Source: UBA8529 sp964390565
GTDB lineage: Bacteria; Bacteroidota; Bacteroidia; Bacteroidales; Tenuifilaceae
Length of the DNA stretch: 64,000 nt
NCBI GenBank assembly: GCA_964390565.1
Contig: CAYMII010000019.1
Location: forward strand, 1-64,000
Direction of reading: 5' to 3'
This document shows positions 23,238 through 32,502 of this stretch, in pieces. The notes beneath the pieces were generated by a model, which saw only the letters and a list, made by a program, of their open reading frames with translations, had not been told where the DNA came from and made no database searches. A program made the translations under genes and the position numbers. Each line of letters begins with the position of its first letter. Position 1 is the stretch's first letter.

Positions 23238-24200
23238 ATGGGAGAACGCGTAATTCTTATTGAAGGGATTGACCCTTTGGCGCTTTTCGGAGTAAACAAC
23301 GCAAAATACGATATCATTGCTAATCATTTTCCAAAACTTAAGATAATTGCTCGAGGTCACGAGCTAAAGGTCATTGGCGACAACGAGCAAATCTCTATTC
23401 TCGAGGATAAAATCAATAAGATGATTGATTTTTTTGGTCGTTATAAGTACTTAACTGATGCCAATATTCAAGATTTTCTTAACGAAACTACCGAAACGCT
23501 TGATAAAGCGGAGGATGATGTAACAGATGTTCTTGTATATGGAAATCACTCTAAGGCAATAAAAGCGCGTACTGTAAACCAACGAATGCTTGTTGAACTT
23601 TATGAATCGAACGATTTGCTTTTTGCTATCGGGCCTGCAGGTTCAGGTAAAACATACACTGCCATTGCATTAGCTGTTAGGGCATTAAAGAATAAAGAGG
23701 TTAAGCGGATAATCCTTACTCGACCAGCAGTTGAGGCAGGGGAGAGACTCGGCTTTTTACCCGGCGATATGAAAGAGAAGTTGGATCCATATTTACAGCC
23801 CCTTTACGATGCGTTAAACGACATGATACCTGCCAAAAAACTGCAGGAGTTTATGGAGGATGGAACTGTTCAAATTGCTCCATTGGCATTTATGAGAGGG
23901 CGTACGCTCGATCATGCTTTTGTTATTCTCGATGAAGCACAGAATACAACAATAAGCCAGCTTAAGATGTTTCTAACCCGAATGGGTAAAAATGCCAAGT
24001 TTGTAGTTACAGGCGATTTAACCCAGATCGATTTACCTCGAAAAGAGGATTCAGGGCTTGTTAAAACGATTAAACTGCTTAATGGTATTGAAGATATTGC
24101 TGTTATCAACTTTGATGCTCGTGATATTATCAGGCATAAGTTGGTGAAATATATAGTAAATGCTTTCGATAGGGATGCAGAATTGAAAGAGAAAAATTGA
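23238..24200 (+). CDS. phoH: PhoH family ATPase
   Basis: 320 residues. An N-terminal KH-like region (about 1-90) is followed by the PhoH P-loop domain with Walker A AIGPAGSGKTYTAIA (about 133-147), RPAVEAGERLGFLPGD, and Walker B FVILDEAQNTT plus TGDLTQIDLP. PhoH proteins are RNA-linked ATPases or helicases, often tied to phosphate or stress responses. It is followed by a four-helix-bundle cassette; its stop codon lies inside the left repeat arm. Confidence 0.95.
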   Translation: MGERVILIEGIDPLALFGVNNAKYDIIANHFPKLKIIARGHELKVIGDNEQISILEDKINKMIDFFGRYKYLTDANIQDFLNETTETLDKAEDDVTDVLVYGNHSKAIKARTVNQRMLVELYESNDLLFAIGPAGSGKTYTAIALAVRALKNKEVKRIILTRPAVEAGERLGFLPGDMKEKLDPYLQPLYDALNDMIPAKKLQEFMEDGTVQIAPLAFMRGRTLDHAFVILDEAQNTTISQLKMFLTRMGKNAKFVVTGDLTQIDLPRKEDSGLVKTIKLLNGIEDIAVINFDARDIIRHKLVKYIVNAFDRDAELKEKN

Positions 24201-24223
24201 CTATTCGACTACTTGACTGTTTG
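24197..24223 (+). repeat. Left arm of inverted repeat around four-helix-bundle gene 3
   Basis: Repeats of ttgactatt/cgacta words. It pairs with 24634-24660 at 22 of 27 positions and includes the phoH stop codon (24198-24200). Confidence 0.75.
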
Positions 24224-24254
24224 TGAAAGAGTGAATTGAACCAAAATTAAGTAT

Positions 24255-24617
24255 ATGCGAGATCATAAAAAACTTAATGCTTTTAAATTAGCTGATGAGT
24301 TGACATTGAACATTTATCGTATAACTTCAACATTTCCTAAAGAGGAAATATATGGTTTGACTTCGCAAATGAGAAGAGCAGCTGTTTCAGTTCCTTCCAA
24401 CATAGTTGAGGGATGTGCTAGGGAAAGCGAAATTGAATATTTACGTTTTCTTGAAATTGCATTTAGCTCCTTGAGGGAATTATCTTATCAATTTGATTTA
24501 TCTTGTCGATTAGAATTTGTAAAAAAGGATGATATTCAGCCATGTTCAATAAAGTTGGTTGATACCGAGAAGGTTCTGTCAGGCTTAATTCGCTCGCTTC
24601 GAAAACCAAAACCATAA
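24255..24617 (+). CDS. Four-helix-bundle protein (S23/IVP-like), cassette 3
   Basis: 120 residues, same subfamily as the copy at 1727-2074. They share DHKxL at the N-terminus, FPKEEIYGLTSQMRRAAVSV and VPSNIVEGCARES, then diverge. It is predicted to be a compact four-helix bundle that may pentamerise as its relatives do; function unknown. It lies between phoH and purC, neither functionally related, and the arms of a degenerate inverted repeat flank it. Its closeness to copy 1, despite unrelated repeat arms, suggests the protein and the flanks evolve at different rates. Confidence 0.9.
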   Translation: MRDHKKLNAFKLADELTLNIYRITSTFPKEEIYGLTSQMRRAAVSVPSNIVEGCARESEIEYLRFLEIAFSSLRELSYQFDLSCRLEFVKKDDIQPCSIKLVDTEKVLSGLIRSLRKPKP

Positions 24618-24623
24618 AATGTA

Positions 24624-24668
24624 AACAAATAGTCAAATAGTCAAACAGCCAAATAGTCAAATAACCAA
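24624..24668 (+). repeat. Right arm of inverted repeat around four-helix-bundle gene 3
   Basis: Three to four copies of a caaatagt-type word. 24634-24660 pairs with 24197-24223. The arm ends a few bases before the purC start. Confidence 0.75.
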
Positions 24669-24676
24669 TTATAAAA

Positions 24677-25621
24677 ATGGAAAAAGCAATCGTTCGTACC
24701 GATTTTAACTTTCCCGGACAAACCGGGGTTTACCACGGCAAAGTTCGTGATGTATACAATATCAATAACCAAATGCTTGTGATGGTTGTATCGGACCGTA
24801 TCTCTGCATTTGACGTAGTTTTACCAAAGGGAATTCCATACAAAGGACAGGTTTTAAATCAGATTGCATCAAAGTTTTTAGATGCTACTGCCGATATCGT
24901 TCCTAGCTGGAAGATTGCTACTCCAGATCCAATGGTTACCGTTGGTCATTTTTGCGAGCCATTTAAGGTTGAGATGGTTGTTCGCGGTTATTTAACTGGT
25001 CACGCATGGCGTGAGTACAAGGCTGGCAAACGCACTATTTGCGGTGAGCCAATGCCCGAAGGGATGAAAGAGCATCAAAAATTTCCTAAACCGATTATTA
25101 CCCCAACAACAAAGGCTTCTGAAGGGCATGATGAGGATATTTCACGCGATGAAATTATCAAATCGGGTCTTGTAAGCAAAGAGGATTATGAGCAGCTAGA
25201 AAAGTATACTCTTGCCATTTTCGAGAGGGGTACAAAAATGGCTGCAGCCATGGGGCTAATTCTTGTTGATACCAAGTACGAGTTTGGTAAAAAGGATGGT
25301 AAAATCTACCTTATCGATGAGATTCATACTCCTGACTCATCGCGCTATTTCTATGCAGAAGGTTATGAGGAGCGTTTGGCTAAAAATGAGCAGCAAAAGC
25401 AACTCTCGAAGGAGTTTGTTCGCGAATGGTTGATGGAGAATGGTTTTCAAGGTCACGAAGGACAAAAAGTTCCTGAAATGACAGATGCCATAGTAAACTC
25501 AATCACCGAAAGGTATATCGAACTTTACGAAAATATTACTGGCGATAAGTTTGTAAAAGCTGATGCTTCTGAGGTTGTTAAGCGAATTGAGAAAAATGTA
25601 ACTGAGTTTTTGAAGAAATAA
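24677..25621 (+). CDS. purC: SAICAR synthase
   Basis: 314 residues, the long form found in Bacteroidota and yeast-like enzymes. Ligates aspartate to CAIR using ATP in purine synthesis. Seen: GKVRDVYNINNQMLVMVVSD, RISAFDVVLPKGIPYKGQVL, the VVRGYLTGHAW motif, TPTTKASEGHDEDIS and the IDEIHTPDSSRYF signature. It is preceded by the repeat arm of cassette 3 and followed by a long imperfect palindrome without an ORF. Confidence 0.97.
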   Translation: MEKAIVRTDFNFPGQTGVYHGKVRDVYNINNQMLVMVVSDRISAFDVVLPKGIPYKGQVLNQIASKFLDATADIVPSWKIATPDPMVTVGHFCEPFKVEMVVRGYLTGHAWREYKAGKRTICGEPMPEGMKEHQKFPKPIITPTTKASEGHDEDISRDEIIKSGLVSKEDYEQLEKYTLAIFERGTKMAAAMGLILVDTKYEFGKKDGKIYLIDEIHTPDSSRYFYAEGYEERLAKNEQQKQLSKEFVREWLMENGFQGHEGQKVPEMTDAIVNSITERYIELYENITGDKFVKADASEVVKRIEKNVTEFLKK

Positions 25622-25633
25622 TCTAATAATATT

Positions 25634-25721
25634 TAACCGCAAAGAGCCCAAAGAAAGCGCAAAGATCGCAGAGTAAATAGCTTTGTGTACTTTGCGTAAA
25701 CTTAGCGCCCTTTGCGGTTTA
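25634..25721. repeat. Large degenerate palindrome built from cgcaaag words
   Basis: An 88-base imperfect inverted repeat in the gap between convergent purC and the DUF3999 gene. The outer ten bases (aaccgcaaag at 25635-25644 against its complement at 25710-25719) match perfectly. Continuing inward about 28 of 39 positions pair, with cgcaaag repeated along each arm and a central taaatag. It may also terminate both genes. The design equals that of the four-helix-bundle flanks but no ORF lies inside. Confidence 0.75.
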
Positions 25722-25724
25722 TTT

Positions 25725-26954
25725 TTATTTGTTCTTTATCATTTTAAGCGAAAACCATCCTAGCAGAGCGATAATAACAAGCATAATTCCCCAAAGCCAA
25801 ATCTTATTTTGGAATAAAGGATTACCTTTTTGCTTATCTTCTATCCCAATATATTGCTCATTGCCAATGTTTAATGCTGATAAGGTTGCGGGAATTTTAT
25901 CGGTAAATAAGGCTATATCGTAGTTCGGTGCGTAGGCGTTTTTGTTACCATAAACAATAAAGTAATTAGCCAGTTCGGTAAATCGAGCTTTGAGTTCATA
26001 TTTATAACCTTTTACTGATACTGAATCGATTGTTAATGGTTTATTGTCTTGATTATCAATTGTTATTCTTAATCGTTTGGCAAATGTGCTTGAGAATCTG
26101 AACTCGTTTTTCTCAAATGAGTTTACTGTCCCCGATTCAACGCTGTAATAGCTGTATTTCCAGCCCTTATCAGTATTGATGCTATCAGCAAGATATTCGA
26201 TTCTAATTGGTCGATAGTAATCGAAGCCATCCTTAATCTTAATGCCTACAACGCAAACAGGAACAACAGTTTGTAAACCAATTTCGATTATAGTCTCTTT
26301 TTTTACTGTTTCAATTTTCAAAGATTTTACTTTATAGCGAGCAAGATTCCCATCGACTCTTTCATCTAGAGATATTTTTGCACTAGACAAATAGGGCTTC
26401 TCATTACTTTTGATGCAAAGCCTGTAAAATCGATACTTTGAATCTGGAATTATTAGTTTAGTGAATTGGAAATGGGTTAGCTCATTATCAATGGATAGAA
26501 TCCTATAATTATCTACGATTGAGAACCATTGCTGCTGATTTTGACTACCCTCAAGCAATACTCGCCAATCGAAGTTCTGCTGGCCAAGTTCTAACTCAAT
26601 CTGATTAATAGTTGCTTGGGTTGGAACTTCAAAAGTAAAATAGTAACCCTTTTCGTTTTTCGATTCATTTATCTGATTAAAGGCAATCTCCTTTTTTGTA
26701 TTCTTTTCCTCGGAAAGGGCTATAATATAAGGTGCTTCAATAGTATCACTCTTGCTAGTTATACCGACTATTCTGATATCAGAAAGGTTAGGAGATATCT
26801 TGCTAAACATATCAATAGGAATCAAAACGCTATGCCATGTGTCCTTTACGCCTTGTAGCTCACGTTTATAGCTATATCCTTTAACCTGTGCCTGCGCGTT
26901 TATGAAAAGGGATATTGAGAATATCAGTAAGCAATATTTAATCGCTAATTTCAT
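25725..26954 (-). CDS. DUF3999-like exported membrane-anchored protein
   Basis: 409 residues. Signal peptide (about 1-22, ending AQAQ), a large beta-rich exported domain with WHSVLIPIDMFSKISPNLSD at the start and repeated discoidin-like sandwich patterns. A C-terminal TM (about 384-405, LWGIMLVIIALLGWFSL) is followed by a basic tail. It is placed immediately after a DUF2339 gene (0-base gap), the pairing well known for DUF3999. It probably forms a complex with the polytopic DUF2339 protein in the inner membrane; function unknown. Confidence 0.82.
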   Translation of the reverse strand: MKLAIKYCLLIFSISLFINAQAQVKGYSYKRELQGVKDTWHSVLIPIDMFSKISPNLSDIRIVGITSKSDTIEAPYIIALSEEKNTKKEIAFNQINESKNEKGYYFTFEVPTQATINQIELELGQQNFDWRVLLEGSQNQQQWFSIVDNYRILSIDNELTHFQFTKLIIPDSKYRFYRLCIKSNEKPYLSSAKISLDERVDGNLARYKVKSLKIETVKKETIIEIGLQTVVPVCVVGIKIKDGFDYYRPIRIEYLADSINTDKGWKYSYYSVESGTVNSFEKNEFRFSSTFAKRLRITIDNQDNKPLTIDSVSVKGYKYELKARFTELANYFIVYGNKNAYAPNYDIALFTDKIPATLSALNIGNEQYIGIEDKQKGNPLFQNKIWLWGIMLVIIALLGWFSLKMIKNK

Positions 26955-29300
26955 TTAAATCAGGTGTTTGTATTTATTGTAAAGGAACGAAATGATTAAT
27001 AGTAAAACCCCAAGAGCGACAAAAAGAACTGTTTTCTGAATGGTTTCCATATGTGAAACATCGTAGAATGCCAGTTTTAAAAGGGTAACCGAGAATAGTG
27101 CAATTGCACCAATTCTGATATGCTTTTTGTTTTTCCAAATTCCTAAAACGATGAGCGTTAATGCCGAGATGCCCCAAAGTATGCTTAAGCTAAATCGATA
27201 GGTTTGGGTCGATTCCATTATCCTCATCCACGAAATTAGCTCGCTGCTGGCAATCCATACCACTGCAAGCGAAAGGAATAGCTCAAAAAATATTAAAACG
27301 TTTTTGCTAGTAGGTTCTAAAAATTCACTTTTGATTGTCCTATAGGAAGTTGCGAATATCAGTGCAACAAAAGCAAACGAAACGTAACGGATAATGATAT
27401 TAAAGTTGTCGCGATGGTAATATTCAGCCAGTGATTGGGTTATGTAGCTATCACGCAATTCGCTTAAATTGTAAAGTCCAACAGTTAGGAATATCCATAT
27501 TACAATGCCATTTAGGATGAGGTTTACAATTCCTAATCCCTTTATTTTTAGCTTGATATTATTAAAGATAGATAGAAGTGTGAAGAATAGTAGCGAGTAA
27601 TTTATCAACCAGATTGCTTTGAAATTCTCGAGGTCGAAGTTCCAGTAATTATTGGGGTAATCCTGATTATCGTCTTTTATCTCCAACGCAGAATCGGCAT
27701 AAAGCTGGTTCCAATAGTTTGAGATCTCTAGGCTAAACGAGAAGTAAAGAACAACTATCAGTATCGAAGGGATAAAAATGTTTATAAGATTGTTTAACTC
27801 CTTGTTTTGAAAAGGACTTGAAGTCCTTTTATGGTTAAGATATGCTATGCAAGAGAACGATGCAATAAAAAGCAATGAGCTAAGGAATTGGATGTTGAAG
27901 ATAGGAATAATCCTCGTTTCGGGCATCGATGGGGTATAATGGTTGTAAACGTTAACCCAATCGTGAGCAAGGCTAATAAATGCCAATATCATTAGTAGAT
28001 AGGCGATTCGCTCGTAAAACCAAACACTTCTGGATGTTCCAATCCAGAATAGAAGTGCTGCTTCTCCAGCCCAAAATAGAGTTACCCAGTTGCCATTTAG
28101 CTGAACTGGAGCAGCAATAGTTATAAATACAAAAACCAAACCTGTAACAAGATAAAACAGATTTCGATCAGCCAGCTTTTGCTTGTATATGGCCAGTCCA
28201 ACGCCAAAATGGATTATAGCATTGCAAAGCGTGAACAGCCCTAACATCTCTTTGCCAGTTTCGTGATCGCTTAAAATTGCGTATCCTAATCCAAAGAAAA
28301 TAAATGAGTTGGTAAGGAAAAGTAATATATCGTTTACATGAAACTCCTCCTTTTGAAGTAGCTTGTAAGCAAGAAAAATTGCGTAGAATGTTGAAAAATA
28401 GATTGCTATGAATGTAAATGCTAGTCCTAAATGTAAGTTAATATCGAATTTTGAGGCAAACCAGGTTATGAAAATTAGCCAAGTAATCAGAAACGCTGAG
28501 TAAAAAAGGATTTTCCAGTATCGTTTAAAGGCAATTACTAGAATTCCACCATTGATAATTGCAATATAGCTAAATAGAACAGCATATTTTCCCGAACCAT
28601 CGCTTAAAAGGAAAGGCACAGCGTAAGCACCAACTAATCCGATTATTGAGATTACTTGCATGTTATAGCTAATTGATGCAATAACTGCAAAGGCGGTAAA
28701 TGCCACCATCAATGCAAATGTGATTGATTGTGGTATTAAATCGTAAAAGCTATACGCAGCAAAGGTTATAAAATACATAATGGCAATAGCACCGCTTAGC
28801 AGAACTGCGCTATAGTTCTCGTATTTTGGTTTTAGCTTAATGGCAAATCCAAGTAATCCTAAACCTACAATGTAGCCAAGTATTATTCGAGTTAATGGGC
28901 TTATCAGCTGATGCTCTATTGAATATTTTGCGCCAATGGCAACACCAATAACTGTAATGGCAATACCAATTTTATTGATTAAGTTTTCACCAATAAACTT
29001 CTCAATATTCGATTTTGCGTTAGGCTCGTCGTTGCTAACTATTGGAGTTATTACTGGTTGTTCCTTAGGTTTAATAGGTTGCTGCTCAATAATTTTAGTC
29101 TTTTCTTCCTCAACCTTAACAGGAGTGGGTTCCTGTTGAATGATTGGTTTAATGATTGACTCTTCGATTACTTTAGAAGATTTAAGTTTGATAATCTCCT
29201 GGCGCAGCTCATCAATCTCTTTCGAGAAACTTTCCTGCTTTTTAAGAAGAGTATCTAATCTATCAAGCAGATAGTTGATTCTAACATTATCATCGCTCAT
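26955..29300 (-). CDS. DUF2339 polytopic membrane protein
   Basis: 781 residues. A cytoplasmic coiled coil (about 1-50) and a Pro/Lys/Glu linker precede NLINKIGIAITVIGVAIGAK, the typical DUF2339 start, and then roughly twenty hydrophobic helices to the C-terminus. Conserved LFWIGTSRSVWFYERIAYL-type segments are seen. An in-frame TTG at 29324 exists, but the ATG at 29300 (MSDDNVRINYLL) fits the coiled-coil start better. Co-transcribed with the DUF3999 gene. The family is proposed to be an envelope component or transporter; unproven. Confidence 0.9.
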   Translation of the reverse strand: MSDDNVRINYLLDRLDTLLKKQESFSKEIDELRQEIIKLKSSKVIEESIIKPIIQQEPTPVKVEEEKTKIIEQQPIKPKEQPVITPIVSNDEPNAKSNIEKFIGENLINKIGIAITVIGVAIGAKYSIEHQLISPLTRIILGYIVGLGLLGFAIKLKPKYENYSAVLLSGAIAIMYFITFAAYSFYDLIPQSITFALMVAFTAFAVIASISYNMQVISIIGLVGAYAVPFLLSDGSGKYAVLFSYIAIINGGILVIAFKRYWKILFYSAFLITWLIFITWFASKFDINLHLGLAFTFIAIYFSTFYAIFLAYKLLQKEEFHVNDILLFLTNSFIFFGLGYAILSDHETGKEMLGLFTLCNAIIHFGVGLAIYKQKLADRNLFYLVTGLVFVFITIAAPVQLNGNWVTLFWAGEAALLFWIGTSRSVWFYERIAYLLMILAFISLAHDWVNVYNHYTPSMPETRIIPIFNIQFLSSLLFIASFSCIAYLNHKRTSSPFQNKELNNLINIFIPSILIVVLYFSFSLEISNYWNQLYADSALEIKDDNQDYPNNYWNFDLENFKAIWLINYSLLFFTLLSIFNNIKLKIKGLGIVNLILNGIVIWIFLTVGLYNLSELRDSYITQSLAEYYHRDNFNIIIRYVSFAFVALIFATSYRTIKSEFLEPTSKNVLIFFELFLSLAVVWIASSELISWMRIMESTQTYRFSLSILWGISALTLIVLGIWKNKKHIRIGAIALFSVTLLKLAFYDVSHMETIQKTVLFVALGVLLLIISFLYNKYKHLI

Positions 29301-29392
29301 ATTGGGATGTTTTTGTGAAACCAATATAGTAAATTATTGGGTACTGGCAATATTCAATGATAACAATGGTTTGTAAGGATGAGGTAAATCAG

Positions 29393-32317
29393 TTACTCTA
29401 AAACCTCAAGTATCCGTCCTTCGCCCAAAATCTTCAAAGGATTGGCTGTTTCAACAAAGGTTTGTGCTAATATTTCTTTCTTTTCTTGTAATCGAAGGAT
29501 TTTCTCTTCAACAGTATTTAGTGAGATAAATCGGTAAACAAAGATGTTTTTATCCTGTCCAATTCGATGGGCCCTAGATACAGCCTGACTTTCAACCGCT
29601 GGGTTCCACCAAGGATCGAGGATAAAAATATAATCAGCAGCGGTAAGATTAAGCCCTACACCACCCGCTTTTATTGATATTAGGAATACCTTAACCGTTG
29701 CATCATTCTGGAAATGCTCAACAACCTCTTTGCGGTTGGTTGTGCTACCTGTTAATACTTCATGCGAAATATTGTTTTGCTCAAGGTATTCGGCAACAAT
29801 CTTTAGATGCTTTACAAACGATGAGAATATGAGGATTTTGTGTCCTTCGGCCACAATGCTATCGATGCTACGAGTTATCTCTTCAAATTTACCCGAATCA
29901 GCAGCCCCAACGTACTCATCAATCATTTTTGGGTGGTTGGCCAATTGGCGAAGCCTTGTTAATCCGCGGAAAATAGCAATGGCAGAACGGTCGAATCCTT
30001 GCGTAGCAATATTCTCCATGATGCTATTCCGAATCAACGATTTTTCTGTCTCGTAAAACTTATTCTGTGATTCAGACATCTCGCAGTAAATCACCTGCTC
30101 GGTAATTTCTGGAAGGTCTTTGGCAACCTGCTCCTTGGTTCTTCTTAGTAGGAATGGTTCAATTAGCGTTTTTAACAGATCGCTTTTTTGCGTATCACCC
30201 AATTTCTCGATGGGTTGAATAAACTCCTCGTTAAATGATTTAAAGCTGCCAAGCATTCCTCTGTTTAAGAAATTCAGCTGTGCCCAAAGGTCGGATAGTG
30301 AGTTTTCTATCGGTGTTCCACTTATAGTAAGATAGTTCGATGCCTTTAGCTGAAGAGCAGAACGATATATTTTCGATGTTGGATTCTTAATTGCTTGGCT
30401 TTCATCAAGAATAACATATTTAAATCGAATAGCCTCAAGCATTTCGATATCGTTACGAAGAATGCCATATGTTGTAATTACAACGTCATGCTTTACAATA
30501 TCTGAAATGCTTTTTGTTCGCAAGTATCCAGTATGCGAGTAGAATGTCAAATCGGGAGCAAAGCGTGATATTTCGTGAATCCAGTTATGCACTAATGAGG
30601 TTGGGACTACAATTAATGAGGTGTGGCCAATTGTTTGAACGTCACTTTCAGTCGAAGTTACTGTCTCTGCTCTATTCTCCTTAAGCGAGAGCAGCAATGC
30701 AATGGTTTGAATGGTTTTACCCAAACCCATATCATCGGCCAAGCAACCACCTAAACCGTTTTGCATTAAAAGATTGAGCCAAACATACCCTTCTTTCTGA
30801 TAGCTTCGAAGTTGTGCGTTTAACCCGTTTGGTAGTTTGATTTTAGCAGGTGAACTGCTATTGAATTTATCTTTTAGCTGCTGTGCGCTTGGAGCATCAA
30901 CCTTACAATCAACCAAAAGGTTGAAAAGTGATTTTTGAATAGCAATACCTTCGCCCGATTCCTTTCCCAAGAAGAATAATGGGCGATAGCGTGTAAACCA
31001 CTCTTCAGGAAGAATAAAAATTTGGGCGTTTGGAAGAACAAACTCCCTTATATTTTTAAGGATATTCTTTTTAAGATGAATAAATGGTATCTCAAATCCT
31101 TCAAGGATTACCTTGCCATATAGGTCAAACCAATCTTCAGCCGATTGAGTATTGATTTCAAGTTTATAATCTTTCAGATAATATTTCTCTTTACCTTGAT
31201 TTTGCTGAATATCAACTTCAAATTTTTCAATTTCAATTTGATGCCTGTTTATCCACTCAATAAGTTGATAGGGCGGTTGAGCACTGTTGAAGTTACTTAT
31301 GGTTGAAGGCAGAAACTCTGATTCGCCTGTTTTTGAAAGTCCTAGTTCTGTTAGCTTATCGATATAACCCTTTTCCCAGTCTAGGTCGCGTTCAAAACGT
31401 GTAAATCGATATTGGTTATCATCGCAGTTGAGAATGACTTCGGGTTCAGGCTTTGCATTGGCTAGATATGCCTTTGTGCCATAAACAAACTTAAGAACAA
31501 GGCCAATTCCACCAGCCAATCGTTGCTCGATTGCTAAAATCACCCTTTTATCTGGATTGCTTTGCTCAATGGTAAATCCAACCGGTTCAACTATCTGATT
31601 TCGAATGGTATTTAGTACAAATGTTTCGAAATATTTTCTCTCAGCTGATTTAGGAATTGATATATATTGCTTGGTGAAAAATGGGCTTAACTTTTTGCCA
31701 TCGATCTTTGTAAATCTATAAAGGCTTGTTTTTACTCTTATCAAACAAGGATCGTTGCAAATCACTTCCGATTCCTTGGTTGTAAGATTTATCAATTTGC
31801 CATTACACGAGGCATCGATTCTATATTTACTCTCAGTTTCAGTTACCGAAAAGTGGAAAATAGGTAGAGCCTCATTCTCCACAAGATTCAACCTGTGATC
31901 CTCGTATAAGTTATTGAAATTCTTCTCTTTTAAATAAACAGGAACTTGGCTTTTGCAAAGTATATCAAAGCATTTTAGCATCCTTCGCTCAACGTATGCC
32001 CTAACAAATTGCATTATTTGCTCATTATCGGCAAGGGTTTTGTAGAAATCAGATACTGTGGTTTTGCCTTTGCTGAATTGTTTATGAATTGTGTTATCTG
32101 AAATCTCGTTGAGGTGCTTTATTACCTCATGACCATCACTGGGAATAGTATTTTCCCACTTTTTTGCGTTCGATTCATTAACATTATCAACAATGGTGTA
32201 AATCTCACCCTCGGTACTTAGCAAACGGATGATGTATGGTGTAAAAATCATCCCTAAGTATCGGTGTTGCTGAAGAGCAATGGCAAAAATCTCGCTATGT
32301 TGATTGTCTTTATTCAT
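29393..32317 (-). CDS. SNF2-family DNA/RNA helicase
   Basis: 974 residues. A divergent N-terminal ~480 residues is followed by the Snf2 ATPase: Walker A DDMGLGKTIQTIALLLSL (about 525-542), IVVPTSLVHNWIHEI, the DEAH-equivalent LDESQAIKN, TISGTPIENSLSDLWAQ. The C-terminal helicase lobe carries IFSSFVKHLKIVAEYL, GGVGLNLTAAD and SRAHRIGQ (about 913-920). It remodels protein-nucleic acid complexes in an ATP-dependent way; the specific target is unknown. No restriction or defence genes are adjacent, so a housekeeping RapA-like or repair role is more likely than defence. Confidence 0.95.
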   Translation of the reverse strand: MNKDNQHSEIFAIALQQHRYLGMIFTPYIIRLLSTEGEIYTIVDNVNESNAKKWENTIPSDGHEVIKHLNEISDNTIHKQFSKGKTTVSDFYKTLADNEQIMQFVRAYVERRMLKCFDILCKSQVPVYLKEKNFNNLYEDHRLNLVENEALPIFHFSVTETESKYRIDASCNGKLINLTTKESEVICNDPCLIRVKTSLYRFTKIDGKKLSPFFTKQYISIPKSAERKYFETFVLNTIRNQIVEPVGFTIEQSNPDKRVILAIEQRLAGGIGLVLKFVYGTKAYLANAKPEPEVILNCDDNQYRFTRFERDLDWEKGYIDKLTELGLSKTGESEFLPSTISNFNSAQPPYQLIEWINRHQIEIEKFEVDIQQNQGKEKYYLKDYKLEINTQSAEDWFDLYGKVILEGFEIPFIHLKKNILKNIREFVLPNAQIFILPEEWFTRYRPLFFLGKESGEGIAIQKSLFNLLVDCKVDAPSAQQLKDKFNSSSPAKIKLPNGLNAQLRSYQKEGYVWLNLLMQNGLGGCLADDMGLGKTIQTIALLLSLKENRAETVTSTESDVQTIGHTSLIVVPTSLVHNWIHEISRFAPDLTFYSHTGYLRTKSISDIVKHDVVITTYGILRNDIEMLEAIRFKYVILDESQAIKNPTSKIYRSALQLKASNYLTISGTPIENSLSDLWAQLNFLNRGMLGSFKSFNEEFIQPIEKLGDTQKSDLLKTLIEPFLLRRTKEQVAKDLPEITEQVIYCEMSESQNKFYETEKSLIRNSIMENIATQGFDRSAIAIFRGLTRLRQLANHPKMIDEYVGAADSGKFEEITRSIDSIVAEGHKILIFSSFVKHLKIVAEYLEQNNISHEVLTGSTTNRKEVVEHFQNDATVKVFLISIKAGGVGLNLTAADYIFILDPWWNPAVESQAVSRAHRIGQDKNIFVYRFISLNTVEEKILRLQEKKEILAQTFVETANPLKILGEGRILEVLE

Positions 32318-32473
32318 GATATTTTTAGGCTCGCAATGATAGCTAAACTAAGTGAAATGTTAAAGGTGAAAAGTGAAAAGTTATGAATTGAGTGGCCAGT
32401 TACAATTAACTTTAATTACAACTCGACCATGCTGAAATGCAAAAAGAGTTTTCGGTAAACAAAATTGATTACT

Positions 32474-32481
32474 TACATTTG
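32474..32481 (+). promoter_or_regulatory. Candidate -7 box of the LysM gene
   Basis: TACATTTG fits TAnnTTTG and is 22 bases before the ATG at 32503. It supports that start over the upstream in-frame ATG at 32437, which would be outside the transcript. Confidence 0.45.
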
Positions 32482-32502
32482 CGATTATTAAAATTTTTGA
32501 AG

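Noticed and set aside
24624..24668. Short tandem array that might be read as a CRISPR fragment
   Set aside because: Units are 7-9 bases and degenerate with no spacers and no cas genes; it is the arm of an inverted repeat.
29393..32317. SNF2 helicase as part of a defence island (DISARM or similar)
   Set aside because: No methylase, nuclease, phospholipase D or other defence gene is nearby; neighbours are membrane and wall genes.
32437..32502. Upstream in-frame start for the LysM protein
   Set aside because: It would put 22 residues before the signal peptide and lies upstream of the candidate -7 box.
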